From the NCBI GenBank assembly GCA_038106575.1, contig JAYOED010000014.1, positions 1-46,634 on the forward strand: a stretch of DNA of 46,634 bases, in the 5' to 3' direction. Below the pieces are notes generated by a model. That model ran no database searches, was not told the origin of the DNA, and was given only the letters and a program-made list of their open reading frames with translations. This DNA comes from Ga0077527 sp038106575 (GTDB lineage Bacteria > Pseudomonadota > Gammaproteobacteria > Burkholderiales > SG8-41). The translations under genes were made by a program, and so were the position numbers. Each line of letters starts with the position of its first letter. The first letter of the stretch is position 1. Shown here piece by piece: positions 1 through 8,382 of the stretch.

Positions 1-936
1 CTTGAGTCGTCCGGGATGGCCAGCCTGTCCGGTGAAACATTTCCCCCGTATCGAGCCGAGAATTTTGGCTGGCTACGCTATCTAGTCGGCGGGTTGCTTT
101 TTGGTATCGGCATGACTCTCGGCAGCGGTTGCGGCAACAAGACCCTAGTGCGTGTGGGCGCCGGCAACCTGAAGTCGCTGGTAACGCTGGTGATCGCGGC
201 GATCATGGCTTATCTGATGTTGTGGACACCGTTTTACGAAAAATTGTTTCATCCCTGGGTCTCGGCGACAACCATCAACCTGTCTGTCTATGGAGTGAAT
301 TCCCAGGAACTTGGCGCGGTATTTTCAGGAGCGTATGGTATGCAGCCATCGCGCTCCTTCAACGCGATTGTCGCGGGAGCGCTAGCGCTGAGTCTGTTTG
401 TTTTTGTGTTCCGTTCCGAGGATTTTAGAAGCAGCTTCGACAATCTACTTGGCGGGATTGTGGTTGGGCTAGCGGTGATTGCTGGCTGGTACCTGACCGG
501 TGGATCGCTAGGCCAGGCCTGGAAGGAATACGCTGAATTCTCGACTCAGGTGCCCAGCCGGGTTCAGGTGCAGTCATTCACCTTCATTAGTCCTATGGGC
601 GATACCGTTCGTTACCTAATTAGCCCAAGCACGACGACGCTGATCAATTTCGGGGTGGTCGCGCTGGTCGGCGTAATCACTGGATCTTTCTTGTATGCCG
701 TGATCACCCGCAGCTTTCGCATTGAATGGTTCGTATCCGTCAAGGACTTTGCCAACCACGCTGCTGGTGGCGTATTGATGGGTGTCGGCGGCGTGCTGTC
801 GATGGGTTGCACGGTGGGACAGGCCATCACGGGCTTGTCAACACTGGCGATCGGCTCAATGCTCACTTTTCTGGCTATCGTCATCGGTGCCGCTGCTACT
901 ATGAAATATCAGTACTGGCGCATGATGCAGGAATAA
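1..936 (+). CDS. YeeE/YedE family sulfur (thiosulfate-type) transporter, 5'-truncated
   Basis: Integral membrane protein of the YeeE/YedE (TsuA-like) family, whose characterised members import thiosulfate or related sulfur compounds. The frame is open back to base 1, so the first ATG (16) is probably internal and the N-terminus lies outside the window. Both family half-motifs are visible: a glycine-rich helix ending in SGCGNKT near residue 40 and a second, GGVLSMGCTVGQ, near residue 260. Each carries the conserved cysteine that passes sulfur along the pore in this family. Between them are several hydrophobic helices and a longer hydrophilic loop around residues 170-200. It is followed by a tRNA gene rather than a TusA/SirA-like partner; any partner would lie upstream. 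The family call is firm, the substrate is inferred. Confidence 0.85.
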   Translation, partial: LESSGMASLSGETFPPYRAENFGWLRYLVGGLLFGIGMTLGSGCGNKTLVRVGAGNLKSLVTLVIAAIMAYLMLWTPFYEKLFHPWVSATTINLSVYGVNSQELGAVFSGAYGMQPSRSFNAIVAGALALSLFVFVFRSEDFRSSFDNLLGGIVVGLAVIAGWYLTGGSLGQAWKEYAEFSTQVPSRVQVQSFTFISPMGDTVRYLISPSTTTLINFGVVALVGVITGSFLYAVITRSFRIEWFVSVKDFANHAAGGVLMGVGGVLSMGCTVGQAITGLSTLAIGSMLTFLAIVIGAAATMKYQYWRMMQE

Positions 937-950
937 CAAGAGCCATTCGG

Positions 951-980
951 TTGACCTTGCCATCACCCCACGGGTAAAAT
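951..980 (+). promoter_or_regulatory. Sigma-70 promoter of tRNA-Lys
   Basis: TTGACC (951-956) and TAAAAT (975-980) are separated by 18 bp and followed by a GC-rich discriminator (TCGCCCC) before the tRNA at 994. A GC-rich discriminator is typical of stringently controlled stable-RNA promoters. The start would be near 987. Confidence 0.7.
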
Positions 981-993
981 TCGCCCCTTTTTA

Positions 994-1069
994 GGGCGGT
1001 TAGCTCAGCCGGTAGAGCAGCGGACTTTTAATCCGTTGGTCGGGAGTTCGAATCTCCCACCGCCTACCA
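994..1069 (+). tRNA. tRNA-Lys (anticodon UUU)
   Basis: A 76-nt cloverleaf. The acceptor stem GGGCGGT pairs with ACCGCCT (one G-U pair), the D arm GCTC/GAGC is present, the anticodon loop is CTTTTAA with anticodon TTT, and the T arm GGGAG-TTCGAAT-CTCCC is intact. The 3' CCA is encoded (1067-1069). It stands alone, with its own promoter and terminator. Confidence 0.97.
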
Positions 1070-1077
1070 AATGTGAG

Positions 1078-1106
1078 GGGAAGCAAAAATTCGCTTCCCT
1101 TTTTTT
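1078..1106 (+). terminator. Rho-independent terminator of tRNA-Lys
   Basis: Stem GGGAAGC (1078-1084) / GCTTCCC (1093-1099) with an 8-nt loop, followed by seven T residues (1100-1106). It begins 9 nt after the tRNA CCA end. Confidence 0.85.
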
Positions 1107-1476
1107 GCCTGATAACCTCCGTCTATCAGGGCAGGATAGGATTTGGACGGCCTGCGGGTAACACTCACTCAAAGGCCGTTAGGCTGTTTTTCCATTCTTT
1201 AATATTTTATAAGACTCATTAATGCGTGTTACTTGGCTTCATCTACCGGTATGTCCATACGTCGGCTGCAGCGCCTGAGCCCTAGTTTCCCCTCGCTACA
1301 AGGCCGGACAAGCCCTTCTATTGCTGATTCCGGACCTACTGGGCGGTTTCCGTAAGGTTCCCGAAAGTCTTTGTAAGGTTTTAGCAAGGCAATAATCACA
1401 TCATAGCTGAAATTCTGCGGTTAGACCGGATGAGTGGTCGTGCCCTAGAACCCTAATCCTATTTTGGAAGTTTGCG
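1107..1476. other. 370-bp intergenic region without a recognisable gene
   Basis: No convincing reading frame; the longest ATG frames are under 20 codons. It holds a small inverted repeat CCTGATA/TATCAGG (1108-1114 / 1124-1130) and two direct copies of GTAAGGTT about 20 bp apart near 1353 and 1373. Neither matches a known RNA family by eye. It presumably carries the promoter of the small membrane protein that follows, but no clear -35/-10 pair can be picked. Confidence 0.5.
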
Positions 1477-1680
1477 ATGAAAAAACTGTTTTCCGCAATT
1501 ACGTTAATGCTGATGTCTCTTCCCGTGCTGGCCGTTGACGAAGAAACACCCGTGACCGCCCCGCAGGTCGATGCCGATCCAACGGCGCTGATCTTGTTTG
1601 CTTGCGTATTCGTCGGCCTGATCGGCTACTACGCCTACGTGATCTGGAAGTCAGAGCAGAAAAAAAATCGGAGCAAGTAA
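1477..1680 (+). CDS. Small exported or membrane protein, 67 aa
   Basis: A short protein with a signal peptide (residues 1-19, MKK... ending LPVLA), an acidic, proline-containing segment (20-35), one hydrophobic helix (about 36-57) and a strongly basic C-tail. Expected in the inner membrane, with the acidic stretch outside and the lysine-rich tail in the cytoplasm. No domain is recognised. A GGAAG ribosome site (1466-1470) six bases before the ATG supports the start. It is monocistronic, flanked by a long leader and a terminator hairpin. It resembles small membrane proteins that accompany respiratory or transport complexes, but nothing here shows a partner, so the function is unknown. Confidence 0.7.
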   Translation: MKKLFSAITLMLMSLPVLAVDEETPVTAPQVDADPTALILFACVFVGLIGYYAYVIWKSEQKKNRSK

Positions 1681-1702
1681 CCCAGCCTCTGGGTGTTGTC
1701 CG

Positions 1703-1735
1703 AAAAAACAGCGCTTCGTGGAGCGCCGTTTTTAT
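1703..1735. terminator. Bidirectional terminator between convergent genes
   Basis: An A-run, then GCGCT (1711-1715), a 6-nt loop, AGCGC (1722-1726) and a T-run. The A-rich and T-rich flanks pair as well, so the hairpin can end both the rightward small-protein gene and the leftward hydrolase gene that stops at 1751. Confidence 0.7.
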
Positions 1736-1750
1736 TGGTGGGTGGTTGTC

Positions 1751-2977
1751 TCAGAAATAAGCCTGGCCGCGCCCCGTTGGCGGTGTCCAGGTGCAATCCG
1801 ACCACGGTCCGTCGCCGTGCTCACTGATGTATGAAATCTTTCCCCGCTTTGTCGGCTTTTTCCCCTTGAAGAACGCCTGCAGCCAGTCAAACACGTAGTC
1901 GTGGCAGTCCATGCCGCCGAGATTGGCGATGCTCCAAAGCGGATGGTACTGGTTCTCGAAAACCCACATTTCTTTCGGTACCCTGAGGTCCTCGTAGGCC
2001 TCGATCGCATCCTCCAGCGGACACAGGGGATCAAACTCGCCGGTCACCAGTAGCGTCGGGCACTTGATCCTATCCATGTAACCCCGAACCGTCATGCCCT
2101 TGGCGACTTCCTCGTCAAAACGGTCTTCGTTTTTATAGCCTGCCATGTACATGAACATCTGCTTGAAGCGTGGTGATGACTGGGTAAATATGGTGTTATT
2201 CGGGTTGAAGCAAGCTACCGAGCTCACTACCACCGCCGCACGGTGATCGTAGCTCGACAGCCGCAACGACCAGTAACTGCCCATGCTGATTCCGTAAATT
2301 GCGATCTTGTTCCTATCCACTTCGGGGCGTTTCCGCAGGTAGCTAATCACTGCCGCACCGGCGCGCTCGTAATTGTCGGCAACCGAGCGGATTTTCTGCA
2401 TGTTCGAATTACCCTGGCCGGGCCCGTCCATCGCCAGTACGTGAAAGCCGCGTGCGAGACCGATGTTGTGATACGCCTTGGGGAACACTTCCTTGGTCTG
2501 GTCCATCCCCGGGACGTAGATCACCACCGGGGCCTTGCGCCGGTCGGGCAGTAGGTGGAGCAGGCAGGAAATCGTCTTGCCATCGTCGAAAGGCACCTCG
2601 ACGCGTTCGATCGGATAGTCCGCGGTCTGGGTGCGGCGGTCGACCATTTCCGAGAGTTTGCGGTAGAGACGCTTTTTTACCGGATGGTTGTCGAAATAGA
2701 TCGGATGCTGCGCCATGCGGTAAGCCTCGATCGCATGGTCATAGTGATACGTAGCTGCTGCGTTTGCGCCCTTGGCTTGCGCCAGTTTTGCCAGCCGCTC
2801 GTGGCGTTCGCCCGCTTCGCGCCAGACCTTGGGCAACATGCGGTAATTGCGTGCACGTTTTCCCGCTGGCACCTCGATGTCGTCCCGCTCGAAGTTCTGT
2901 ACGCGCCCGCGCATATTCAGCGCAAGGTCGAGCATCCACTGCTGGTTGTCACGTTCGGTTCTTAGCTTGCGTATCAC
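1751..2977 (-). CDS. FrsA / 2,6-dihydroxypseudooxynicotine-hydrolase-like alpha/beta hydrolase (copy A)
   Basis: A 408-residue alpha/beta hydrolase with a helical N-terminal extension (1-120) and the catalytic fold after about residue 125. The likely triad is Ser231 (G-I-S-M-G elbow), Asp316 (GEFDP) and His345. The MDGPGQG stretch (183-189) is typical of the FrsA / dihydroxypseudooxynicotine-hydrolase branch, whose characterised member cleaves a C-C bond in nicotine breakdown; others are esterase-like. A GTG start at 2977 is preferred because GGAGGAG lies 3-5 nt upstream. It is the last gene of a leftward set (metC, anti-sigma remnant, this gene). A clear paralogue lies at 10323-11492. The fold and triad are seen; the substrate is unknown. 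Confidence 0.85.
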   Translation of the reverse strand: MIRKLRTERDNQQWMLDLALNMRGRVQNFERDDIEVPAGKRARNYRMLPKVWREAGERHERLAKLAQAKGANAAATYHYDHAIEAYRMAQHPIYFDNHPVKKRLYRKLSEMVDRRTQTADYPIERVEVPFDDGKTISCLLHLLPDRRKAPVVIYVPGMDQTKEVFPKAYHNIGLARGFHVLAMDGPGQGNSNMQKIRSVADNYERAGAAVISYLRKRPEVDRNKIAIYGISMGSYWSLRLSSYDHRAAVVVSSVACFNPNNTIFTQSSPRFKQMFMYMAGYKNEDRFDEEVAKGMTVRGYMDRIKCPTLLVTGEFDPLCPLEDAIEAYEDLRVPKEMWVFENQYHPLWSIANLGGMDCHDYVFDWLQAFFKGKKPTKRGKISYISEHGDGPWSDCTWTPPTGRGQAYF

Positions 2978-3015
2978 GGCTCCTCCAGTTGATGGTTAGT
3001 CTTGTTATTCGAAAA

Positions 3016-3393
3016 TCAATGCGGGATCAGTCCGCGCGGACGGAATACGAGGGTGATCCGGTTGCCTTGGGGAAGGGCGGCGTAGCGCGCCCGCTCGGTC
3101 AGTCTCAGGATAAGCGGCACACCGAGTCCGCCGATTTCGCGCTTGTCGATATTGGGATTCGTATGGGCGGATGAGACTTTGGCGAAGGGGTCATATTGTG
3201 GGGTACGGTGTTCGTGTGTCAGCGCAATCGAACGGTCTATGACAGAGACGATGCCCAAGTAGACATGGTTATCGGTAGCCGCAGGTGTTCCGTGTTTAAC
3301 GTAAAAGGCGGCCGCATTCAGGTGATCGATGCGGCCGCTGACCGCAACGACTTTGACATTTTCCCGGCGCAAGGCGCTGACGTGCATCCGCAT
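3016..3393 (-). CDS. STAS / RsbW-type HATPase chimera, probable deletion remnant
   Basis: A 125-residue frame made of two mismatched pieces. Residues about 13-30 (VKVVAVSGRIDHLNAAAF) look like the first strand and helix of a STAS anti-sigma antagonist. From residue 31 the text instead matches the middle and end of an RsbW-like serine kinase/ATPase: an N-box-like YVKHG, then YDPFA, then the GGLGVPLI lid and the terminal NRITLVF strand. The rest of STAS and the kinase N-terminus are missing. The simplest reading is an in-frame deletion that joined two neighbouring partner-switch genes. An ATG at 3387 is better spaced from the GGGGGAG ribosome site than the ATG at 3393. Whether it is still functional is unknown; an intact nucleotide site is unlikely. 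Confidence 0.6.
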   Translation of the reverse strand: MRMHVSALRRENVKVVAVSGRIDHLNAAAFYVKHGTPAATDNHVYLGIVSVIDRSIALTHEHRTPQYDPFAKVSSAHTNPNIDKREIGGLGVPLILRLTERARYAALPQGNRITLVFRPRGLIPH

Positions 3394-3439
3394 TCTCCCC
3401 CGTCCCGAGTTTAAACCATAGTGGCGGGCATCCGGTTCA

Positions 3440-4597
3440 TTACCCGAGCCTGGACAAAGCGTGCTCGAGATCGGCGATCAGGTCCGCCGGATCTTCGAGT
3501 CCGATATGGAAGCGCACGGTGGGCCCGCCCGGATTCCACTGCGTCGCGCTACGGACTTTCTCCGGGTGCGGCGCGGTGACCAGGCTCTCGTATCCGCCCC
3601 AGCTCGAACCGATGCCGAAGAGCTGCAGCGCGTTGACGAAGGCGGCGACCTTTTCACGAACTGCGGGCTTTAGGATCACTCCGAAAAGGGAGGCGGCGCC
3701 ATCGAAGTCACGCCTCCATATCGCGTGACCGGGGTCATTTTCCAGCGCCGGGTAGAGCACGCGCAGCACCTGGGGTTGGGTCTGCAGCCATCGCGCGACC
3801 GTCAGCGCATTGGCCATTTGCTGTTTCATGCGTACACCGATGGTGCGAAAACCGCGCAGGGCGAGATAGCAGTCATCGGGGCTGACGCAGAATCCGTATT
3901 CGGCGACGGTGTACCGTACCGGCAGCCAGTGTTTTTCGTTGGTGACGATGACCCCCATCAGCACATCGGAATGGCCGACAATGTATTTGGTCGCGGCATG
4001 GATCGATACATCGACCCCGCGCTCGAACGAACGAAAGAAATACGGCGTGCCCCAGGTGGTGTCGGCGAGCACCGGAATGTTGCCGGCATGCGCGGCGGCG
4101 GCGATTGCCGGAATGTCCTGCATCTCGAAGGTCAGCGATCCCGGCGCTTCGCAGAACACTGCTTTGGTGTTGTGGCGGATCAGTTTTTCGATACCGGCGC
4201 CGATCAGCGGATCATAATATTCGACGTGAACGCCATTAAGGCGTAACTGCTTCTCGCAGAAGATACGCGTTGGCGCGTAGGCACTGTCGGTCATCAGCAG
4301 GTGGTCGCCGCTCTTCACGAACGCACTCAGCGCGGCGGTGATCGCTGCCAGCCCCGACGGCACGGCAACGGCCTGATGGCCACCTTCCATTTTTGCCACA
4401 GCATCTTCGAAGGCAAATGTCGTCGGTGTGCCGTGAATGCCGTAGCGCATGCTTTTGAAATCGTCCGGATCGCGCGTTTCGTAGGCGGCGAGATCCGAAA
4501 AGATCACGGTTGACGTGCGGTACACTGGCGTGTTGACCGTGCCGCTGCTCTGTGCGGGATTGCGGCCTATGTGCGTCAGCAGAGTGTCTTTTTTCAT
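3440..4597 (-). CDS. metC: Cystathionine beta-lyase (PLP-dependent)
   Basis: A 385-residue Cys/Met-metabolism PLP enzyme; this class cleaves cystathionine to homocysteine, pyruvate and ammonia in the cytoplasm. The Schiff-base lysine is Lys204 in IHAATKYIVGHSD, with the cofactor-holding region PSGLAAI at 80-86 and the substrate-side SSWGGYESL segment near residue 335. Length and motifs fit MetC better than MetB or MetZ, though the branch cannot be fixed by eye. It is the first gene of the leftward set with the anti-sigma remnant and hydrolase A, and divergent from the molybdenum hydroxylase operon. No Shine-Dalgarno is evident before the ATG. The dyad at 4673-4698 lies in its upstream region and may control both directions. 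Confidence 0.88.
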   Translation of the reverse strand: MKKDTLLTHIGRNPAQSSGTVNTPVYRTSTVIFSDLAAYETRDPDDFKSMRYGIHGTPTTFAFEDAVAKMEGGHQAVAVPSGLAAITAALSAFVKSGDHLLMTDSAYAPTRIFCEKQLRLNGVHVEYYDPLIGAGIEKLIRHNTKAVFCEAPGSLTFEMQDIPAIAAAAHAGNIPVLADTTWGTPYFFRSFERGVDVSIHAATKYIVGHSDVLMGVIVTNEKHWLPVRYTVAEYGFCVSPDDCYLALRGFRTIGVRMKQQMANALTVARWLQTQPQVLRVLYPALENDPGHAIWRRDFDGAASLFGVILKPAVREKVAAFVNALQLFGIGSSWGGYESLVTAPHPEKVRSATQWNPGGPTVRFHIGLEDPADLIADLEHALSRLG

Positions 4598-4672
4598 TGG
4601 TTTTTACGATATGGACTGTATCGAAGTATTCTGCGTGTGCGTGCACCACGACGTAACACGATTATTGGCAAT

Positions 4673-4698
4673 CAAAATGCTTTTTGCGATGCATTTTG
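4673..4698. promoter_or_regulatory. Inverted-repeat operator candidate in a divergent intergenic region
   Basis: CAAAATGC (4673-4680), a 10-bp spacer, then GCATTTTG (4691-4698): a perfect 8-bp dyad with 18 bp between half-site starts. It lies between metC (start 4597) and the molybdenum hydroxylase (start 4785), just upstream of a possible rightward -10 (TATTCT, 4714-4719). Spacing and symmetry suit a dimeric regulator, but no regulator gene is in the window. Confidence 0.4.
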
Positions 4699-4784
4699 CG
4701 CGCGGTTTTGGGTTATTCTAGCCGCTATTCCAACCGGGAGTGAACGCGCTGCTGCGTTGTCCAGCATGCGGCGAGGGGGATATC

Positions 4785-7094
4785 ATGGATCATCATCACA
4801 CGTTTGAGGTCAGCGGGGCGCATGTGTCCCGTCTGGAAGATTACCGGCTAATTACCGGCACTGGCTGCTATGCGTCCGACTGGAATCTGCCCGAACAAGT
4901 GCACGCCTGTTTCCTGCGCGCCGACCGCGCGCACGCGAAAATCGTCAAGGTCGACGTTGCGGCGGCGCGCAAGGCCAAGGGCGTGCTCGGTGTTTACACG
5001 GGCGAGGACGCGGTCAAGGCGGGTTACGTCAAGCCGATGAGTTTCCTCACCTTCGAAGGCAAGGGCGGCATGAAGGCGCGCCTCCCGTCCCGAGCGGCTC
5101 TGGCCAATGACAAAGTGCGCTTCGTTGGTGACATGGTGGCGATGGTGGTCGCCGAGACCGCGCTGCAGGCGCAGGACGCGCTGGAACTGATCGAGGTCGA
5201 ATACGAAGATCTGCCGGCAGTGATCTCGCCCGAAGAGGCCGTCTCAGGCAAGGCGCCGCAATTGCATGACGACGTGCCGGACAACCTGGTGTTCGAGCAG
5301 GAGGCCGGGGATGCCGCTGCCGTTGAGGCCGCGTTCGCCAGGGCTGCGCACGTCACCAAGCTCAAGCTCGACTGCACACGCGTGATTCCCCATCCGATGG
5401 AGCCGCGGGCCTGCCTGGTGGCTCATGACGCAGCGAACGACGGTTACACGCTGCACGTGCCGGTGCAGGGCATCAACATGATGAAAATGCAGCTCTCCGC
5501 TTACACCGGCGTGCCACAGGAAAAACTCAGAATCATGGCGCGCGAAGTCGGCGGCGGTTTCGGCCAGCGCAGCATTGCCTATCCTGAATATGCCGCGGCA
5601 ATGATCGCTGCCAAGGCGCTGAAGCGCCCGATCAAGTGGATTTCCACCCGCAGTGAATCTTTCATGTCCGATTCGCACGGCCGCGCCGCCTACATCACCG
5701 GCGAACTCGCGCTCGACAAGGACGGTAAGTTTCTCGCGATGCGGATTGACTGGATTGCCGACCTTGGCGCCTACCTGCATCCCGCGGGTCCGGTGAGCCC
5801 GATGCGCAATCCGGTGGTGTGCCTGACCGGCGTCTACAAGATTCCCGCGTTGTGCGGTCGCTGGCGCGTGGTACTGACCAACGCCGGGCCGGTATCAGCC
5901 TACCGCGGCGCGGCGCGTCCGGAGATGGCTTACACCATCGAGCGGCTGGTCGACGAAGCCGCTGCGCAGATGAAGATCGATCCCGCCGAACTGCGCCGGC
6001 GCAATTTCATTCCGCCTGAGGCGTTTCCCTACAAGACGCCGACCGGCTCGACCTATGACATTGCCGATTTTCCTGCAGTGCTGAAGAAGGCGCTGGAAAA
6101 ATCCGATGCCCAGGGTTTTGAAAAAAGGCGCGCGGCATCGCAAAAGAAAGGCAAGCTGCGCGGCTTAGGTTTCGCCACGGTGATCGAGAACTCGGGCGCG
6201 GGTATGTTCCCGAAAGACGAAATCCTGCTTGAGGTCGCGGCCGACGGCAACCTCACCGCCTATTCGGTTTCGCATTCGCAGGGCCAGGGCCATGAAACGA
6301 CTTTCGCTCAGATCATTGGCGATGCGCTGGGCATCAAAGCCGAACGCATTAAGCTGCGCCAAGCCGTCAACGAAAAGCCGCTGATGGGCAATCACACCGG
6401 CGGTTCACGCACCATCGTCGGCGCCGGCACGGTGTGCCACCTCGCCGCGAAGAAACTGATTGAAGTGGCGACGCCGCTGGCAGCCGAGATGCTCGGTGTC
6501 GAGCCCTCGCAGGTTGCCTACGCCAACGGCGAATTCCAGTCGAAGGAATCGTCGAAGAAAGTGTCGCTCGGCGACATCGCGGCGAAGAAGCTGCTGTCCG
6601 CTACCGGCGAAGGCAAGTTCGGTTCAACTTTTCCCAACGGCTGTCACGTCGCCGAAATTGAGATCGATCCGGAAACCGGTGTCACCGACCTTCAGTCCTA
6701 CGTCACCGTCGACGACTGCGGCACGGTGATCAACCACACCATCGTCGAAGGCCAGATGCACGGCGCGGTGGCGCAGGGCTGGGGCCAGATTTTCGGCGAG
6801 AATGCGGTCTACGATAGCGAAACCGGCCAGCTGATGACCGGCAGCTTCATGGACTACGCGATGCCGAAAGCCGGCTGGATCAACGACATGAAAATCTACG
6901 ATCACGCCACTTTTGGCACCATCAGCCCGCTGGGCGTGAAGGGTATGGGTGAATCGGGCTGCACGGCCTCGCTCGGCGCGCTGGCCAACGCGATGATGAA
7001 TGCGCTGCGTCCTGAAGGCGTGGCGCCGATGAACATGCCGTATACCGCGCTGAAGGTGTGGCAGGCGCTGTCAGCGGCGAAGAAAGGAAAATAA
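4785..7094 (+). CDS. Molybdenum hydroxylase large subunit (xanthine dehydrogenase / CoxL family)
   Basis: A 769-residue catalytic subunit of the xanthine oxidase family, which hydroxylates a C-H bond using water at a molybdenum-cytosine-dinucleotide centre. Visible motifs are the glycine-rich VGGGFGQ loop (255-261), the active-site loop AYRGAARPE (372-380) and GVKGMGESG with the catalytic Glu723. It lacks the AYRCSFR loop of true aerobic CO dehydrogenases, so the substrate is organic, probably an aromatic or N-heterocyclic ring. An ATG at 4785 is chosen over 4740 because GAGGGGGA sits 4 nt upstream. It is first in an L-M-S operon; the next start is 2 nt after its stop. The early MDHHHT is just a natural His-rich start. 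Confidence 0.93.
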   Translation: MDHHHTFEVSGAHVSRLEDYRLITGTGCYASDWNLPEQVHACFLRADRAHAKIVKVDVAAARKAKGVLGVYTGEDAVKAGYVKPMSFLTFEGKGGMKARLPSRAALANDKVRFVGDMVAMVVAETALQAQDALELIEVEYEDLPAVISPEEAVSGKAPQLHDDVPDNLVFEQEAGDAAAVEAAFARAAHVTKLKLDCTRVIPHPMEPRACLVAHDAANDGYTLHVPVQGINMMKMQLSAYTGVPQEKLRIMAREVGGGFGQRSIAYPEYAAAMIAAKALKRPIKWISTRSESFMSDSHGRAAYITGELALDKDGKFLAMRIDWIADLGAYLHPAGPVSPMRNPVVCLTGVYKIPALCGRWRVVLTNAGPVSAYRGAARPEMAYTIERLVDEAAAQMKIDPAELRRRNFIPPEAFPYKTPTGSTYDIADFPAVLKKALEKSDAQGFEKRRAASQKKGKLRGLGFATVIENSGAGMFPKDEILLEVAADGNLTAYSVSHSQGQGHETTFAQIIGDALGIKAERIKLRQAVNEKPLMGNHTGGSRTIVGAGTVCHLAAKKLIEVATPLAAEMLGVEPSQVAYANGEFQSKESSKKVSLGDIAAKKLLSATGEGKFGSTFPNGCHVAEIEIDPETGVTDLQSYVTVDDCGTVINHTIVEGQMHGAVAQGWGQIFGENAVYDSETGQLMTGSFMDYAMPKAGWINDMKIYDHATFGTISPLGVKGMGESGCTASLGALANAMMNALRPEGVAPMNMPYTALKVWQALSAAKKGK

Positions 7095-7096
7095 GC

Positions 7097-7900
7097 ATGT
7101 ACGCCTTTCAGTACCACAAGGCCAAGTCGCTGAAAGACGCGACCGACCGCCTCGGCAAGGACGACGAAGCTAGGCCGCTCGCAGGCGGAATGACATTGTT
7201 GCCAACGATCAAGCAACGGCTTGCACGGCCGACCTGTCTGGTCGACATCGGCGGCATCGCCGAGCTTGCCGGCATTGAATCCCAGGGCGGCGTACTGACC
7301 ATCGGCGCCGGTACCCGTCATGCGGAGGTAGCGGCGTCCGGGGCGGTGAAGGAGGCGATTCCGGCGCTGGCTAGTCTCGCTTCAAACATTGGCGATCCGC
7401 AGGTGCGCAACCGCGGCACCCTCGGCGGCTCGGTGGCCAACAACGATCCTGCAGCCGATTATCCATCTGCCGTGCTCGCGCTCAATGCAAAAGTCATCAC
7501 CAACAAGCGCGAGATCACCGCCGACGATTTCTTCCAGGGCCTGTTCGCCACTGCGCTGGAGCCGGGCGAGCTGATCGTGAAAATCGCCTTTCCGATGCCG
7601 AATAAGGCGGCCTATGCCAAGTTTCCGCATCCGGCCTCGGGCTACGCAATGGCGGGCGTATTCATCGCCGATACCGGCCCCGGTGTCCGCGTCGCGGTGA
7701 CTGGCGCTGGCGCCTCCGGCGTCTATCGCTGGAGGGAAGCCGAGGAAGCCTTGGGCAAATCAGCAAAGGTGGACGCGATCGCGAAGCTCGCGGTAGCCGC
7801 CGATGATCTCAACGAGGACATGCACGGCACGCGCGAATACCGCGCGCAGCTGGTCAAGGTTATGGCGGGGCGCGCGGCAGCGGCTCTCGCCGGCAAATAA
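7097..7900 (+). CDS. Molybdenum hydroxylase FAD subunit (CoxM-like)
   Basis: A 267-residue FAD-binding subunit that passes electrons from the iron-sulfur subunit to an acceptor. The two FAD loops are visible: AGGMTLLP (29-36) and TLGGSVANNDPAAD (108-121). The CO-dehydrogenase FAD C-terminal domain follows from about 165. An ATG at 7097 lies 2 nt after the large-subunit stop, with GAAAGGA upstream; the longer frame from 7058 would run into the previous gene. The length is normal. There is no 4Fe-4S insertion of the 4-hydroxybenzoyl-CoA reductase type, so a ferredoxin-coupled reductive role is less likely than oxidative hydroxylation. Confidence 0.92.
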   Translation: MYAFQYHKAKSLKDATDRLGKDDEARPLAGGMTLLPTIKQRLARPTCLVDIGGIAELAGIESQGGVLTIGAGTRHAEVAASGAVKEAIPALASLASNIGDPQVRNRGTLGGSVANNDPAADYPSAVLALNAKVITNKREITADDFFQGLFATALEPGELIVKIAFPMPNKAAYAKFPHPASGYAMAGVFIADTGPGVRVAVTGAGASGVYRWREAEEALGKSAKVDAIAKLAVAADDLNEDMHGTREYRAQLVKVMAGRAAAALAGK

Positions 7901-7915
7901 CGGGGAAGCGCAGAC

Positions 7916-8380
7916 ATGGCAAAAGTGACAATGACCGTAAACGGCAAGAAATGCAGCGGCGAAGTCGAAGACCGCACGCTGCTGGTCAATTTCATCCGTG
8001 ACACGCTGAACCTGACCGGCACCCACGTCGGCTGCGATACCAGCCAGTGTGGCGCCTGTACCGTGCACGTCGACGGCAGTGCTGTGAAATCCTGCACGAT
8101 GCTGGCTGTGCAGGCCGAGGGCTGCGAAGTGACCACCATCGAGGGCATGGCGAAGAACGGTAAGCTGCACCCGGTGCAGCAGGCCTTCACCGAATGCCAC
8201 GCGTTGCAGTGCGGTTTCTGCACGCCTGGCATGATCATGACCGTGTCCGCGATGCTCAAGGACAACCCGCATCCGACCGACGAGGAGATTGTGCACGGGC
8301 TCGAGGGCAACCTTTGCCGCTGCACGGGCTATCTCAACATCGTCAAGGCAGTAAAGCAGGCAGCCGGCGGCGGGCATTAA
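7916..8380 (+). CDS. Molybdenum hydroxylase 2Fe-2S subunit (CoxS-like)
   Basis: A 154-residue two-cluster iron-sulfur subunit. The plant-type 2Fe-2S ligands are Cys40, Cys45, Cys48 and Cys60. The second, helical cluster uses Cys99, Cys102, Cys134 and Cys136 (QCGFCTPG and NLCRCTGY). All eight ligands are present, so the L-M-S holoenzyme should be competent. GGGGAAG lies upstream of the ATG, which is 15 nt after the FAD subunit stop. Maturation factors (MCD insertion, XdhC-like) are not in the window. Confidence 0.95.
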   Translation: MAKVTMTVNGKKCSGEVEDRTLLVNFIRDTLNLTGTHVGCDTSQCGACTVHVDGSAVKSCTMLAVQAEGCEVTTIEGMAKNGKLHPVQQAFTECHALQCGFCTPGMIMTVSAMLKDNPHPTDEEIVHGLEGNLCRCTGYLNIVKAVKQAAGGGH

Positions 8381-8382
8381 CC

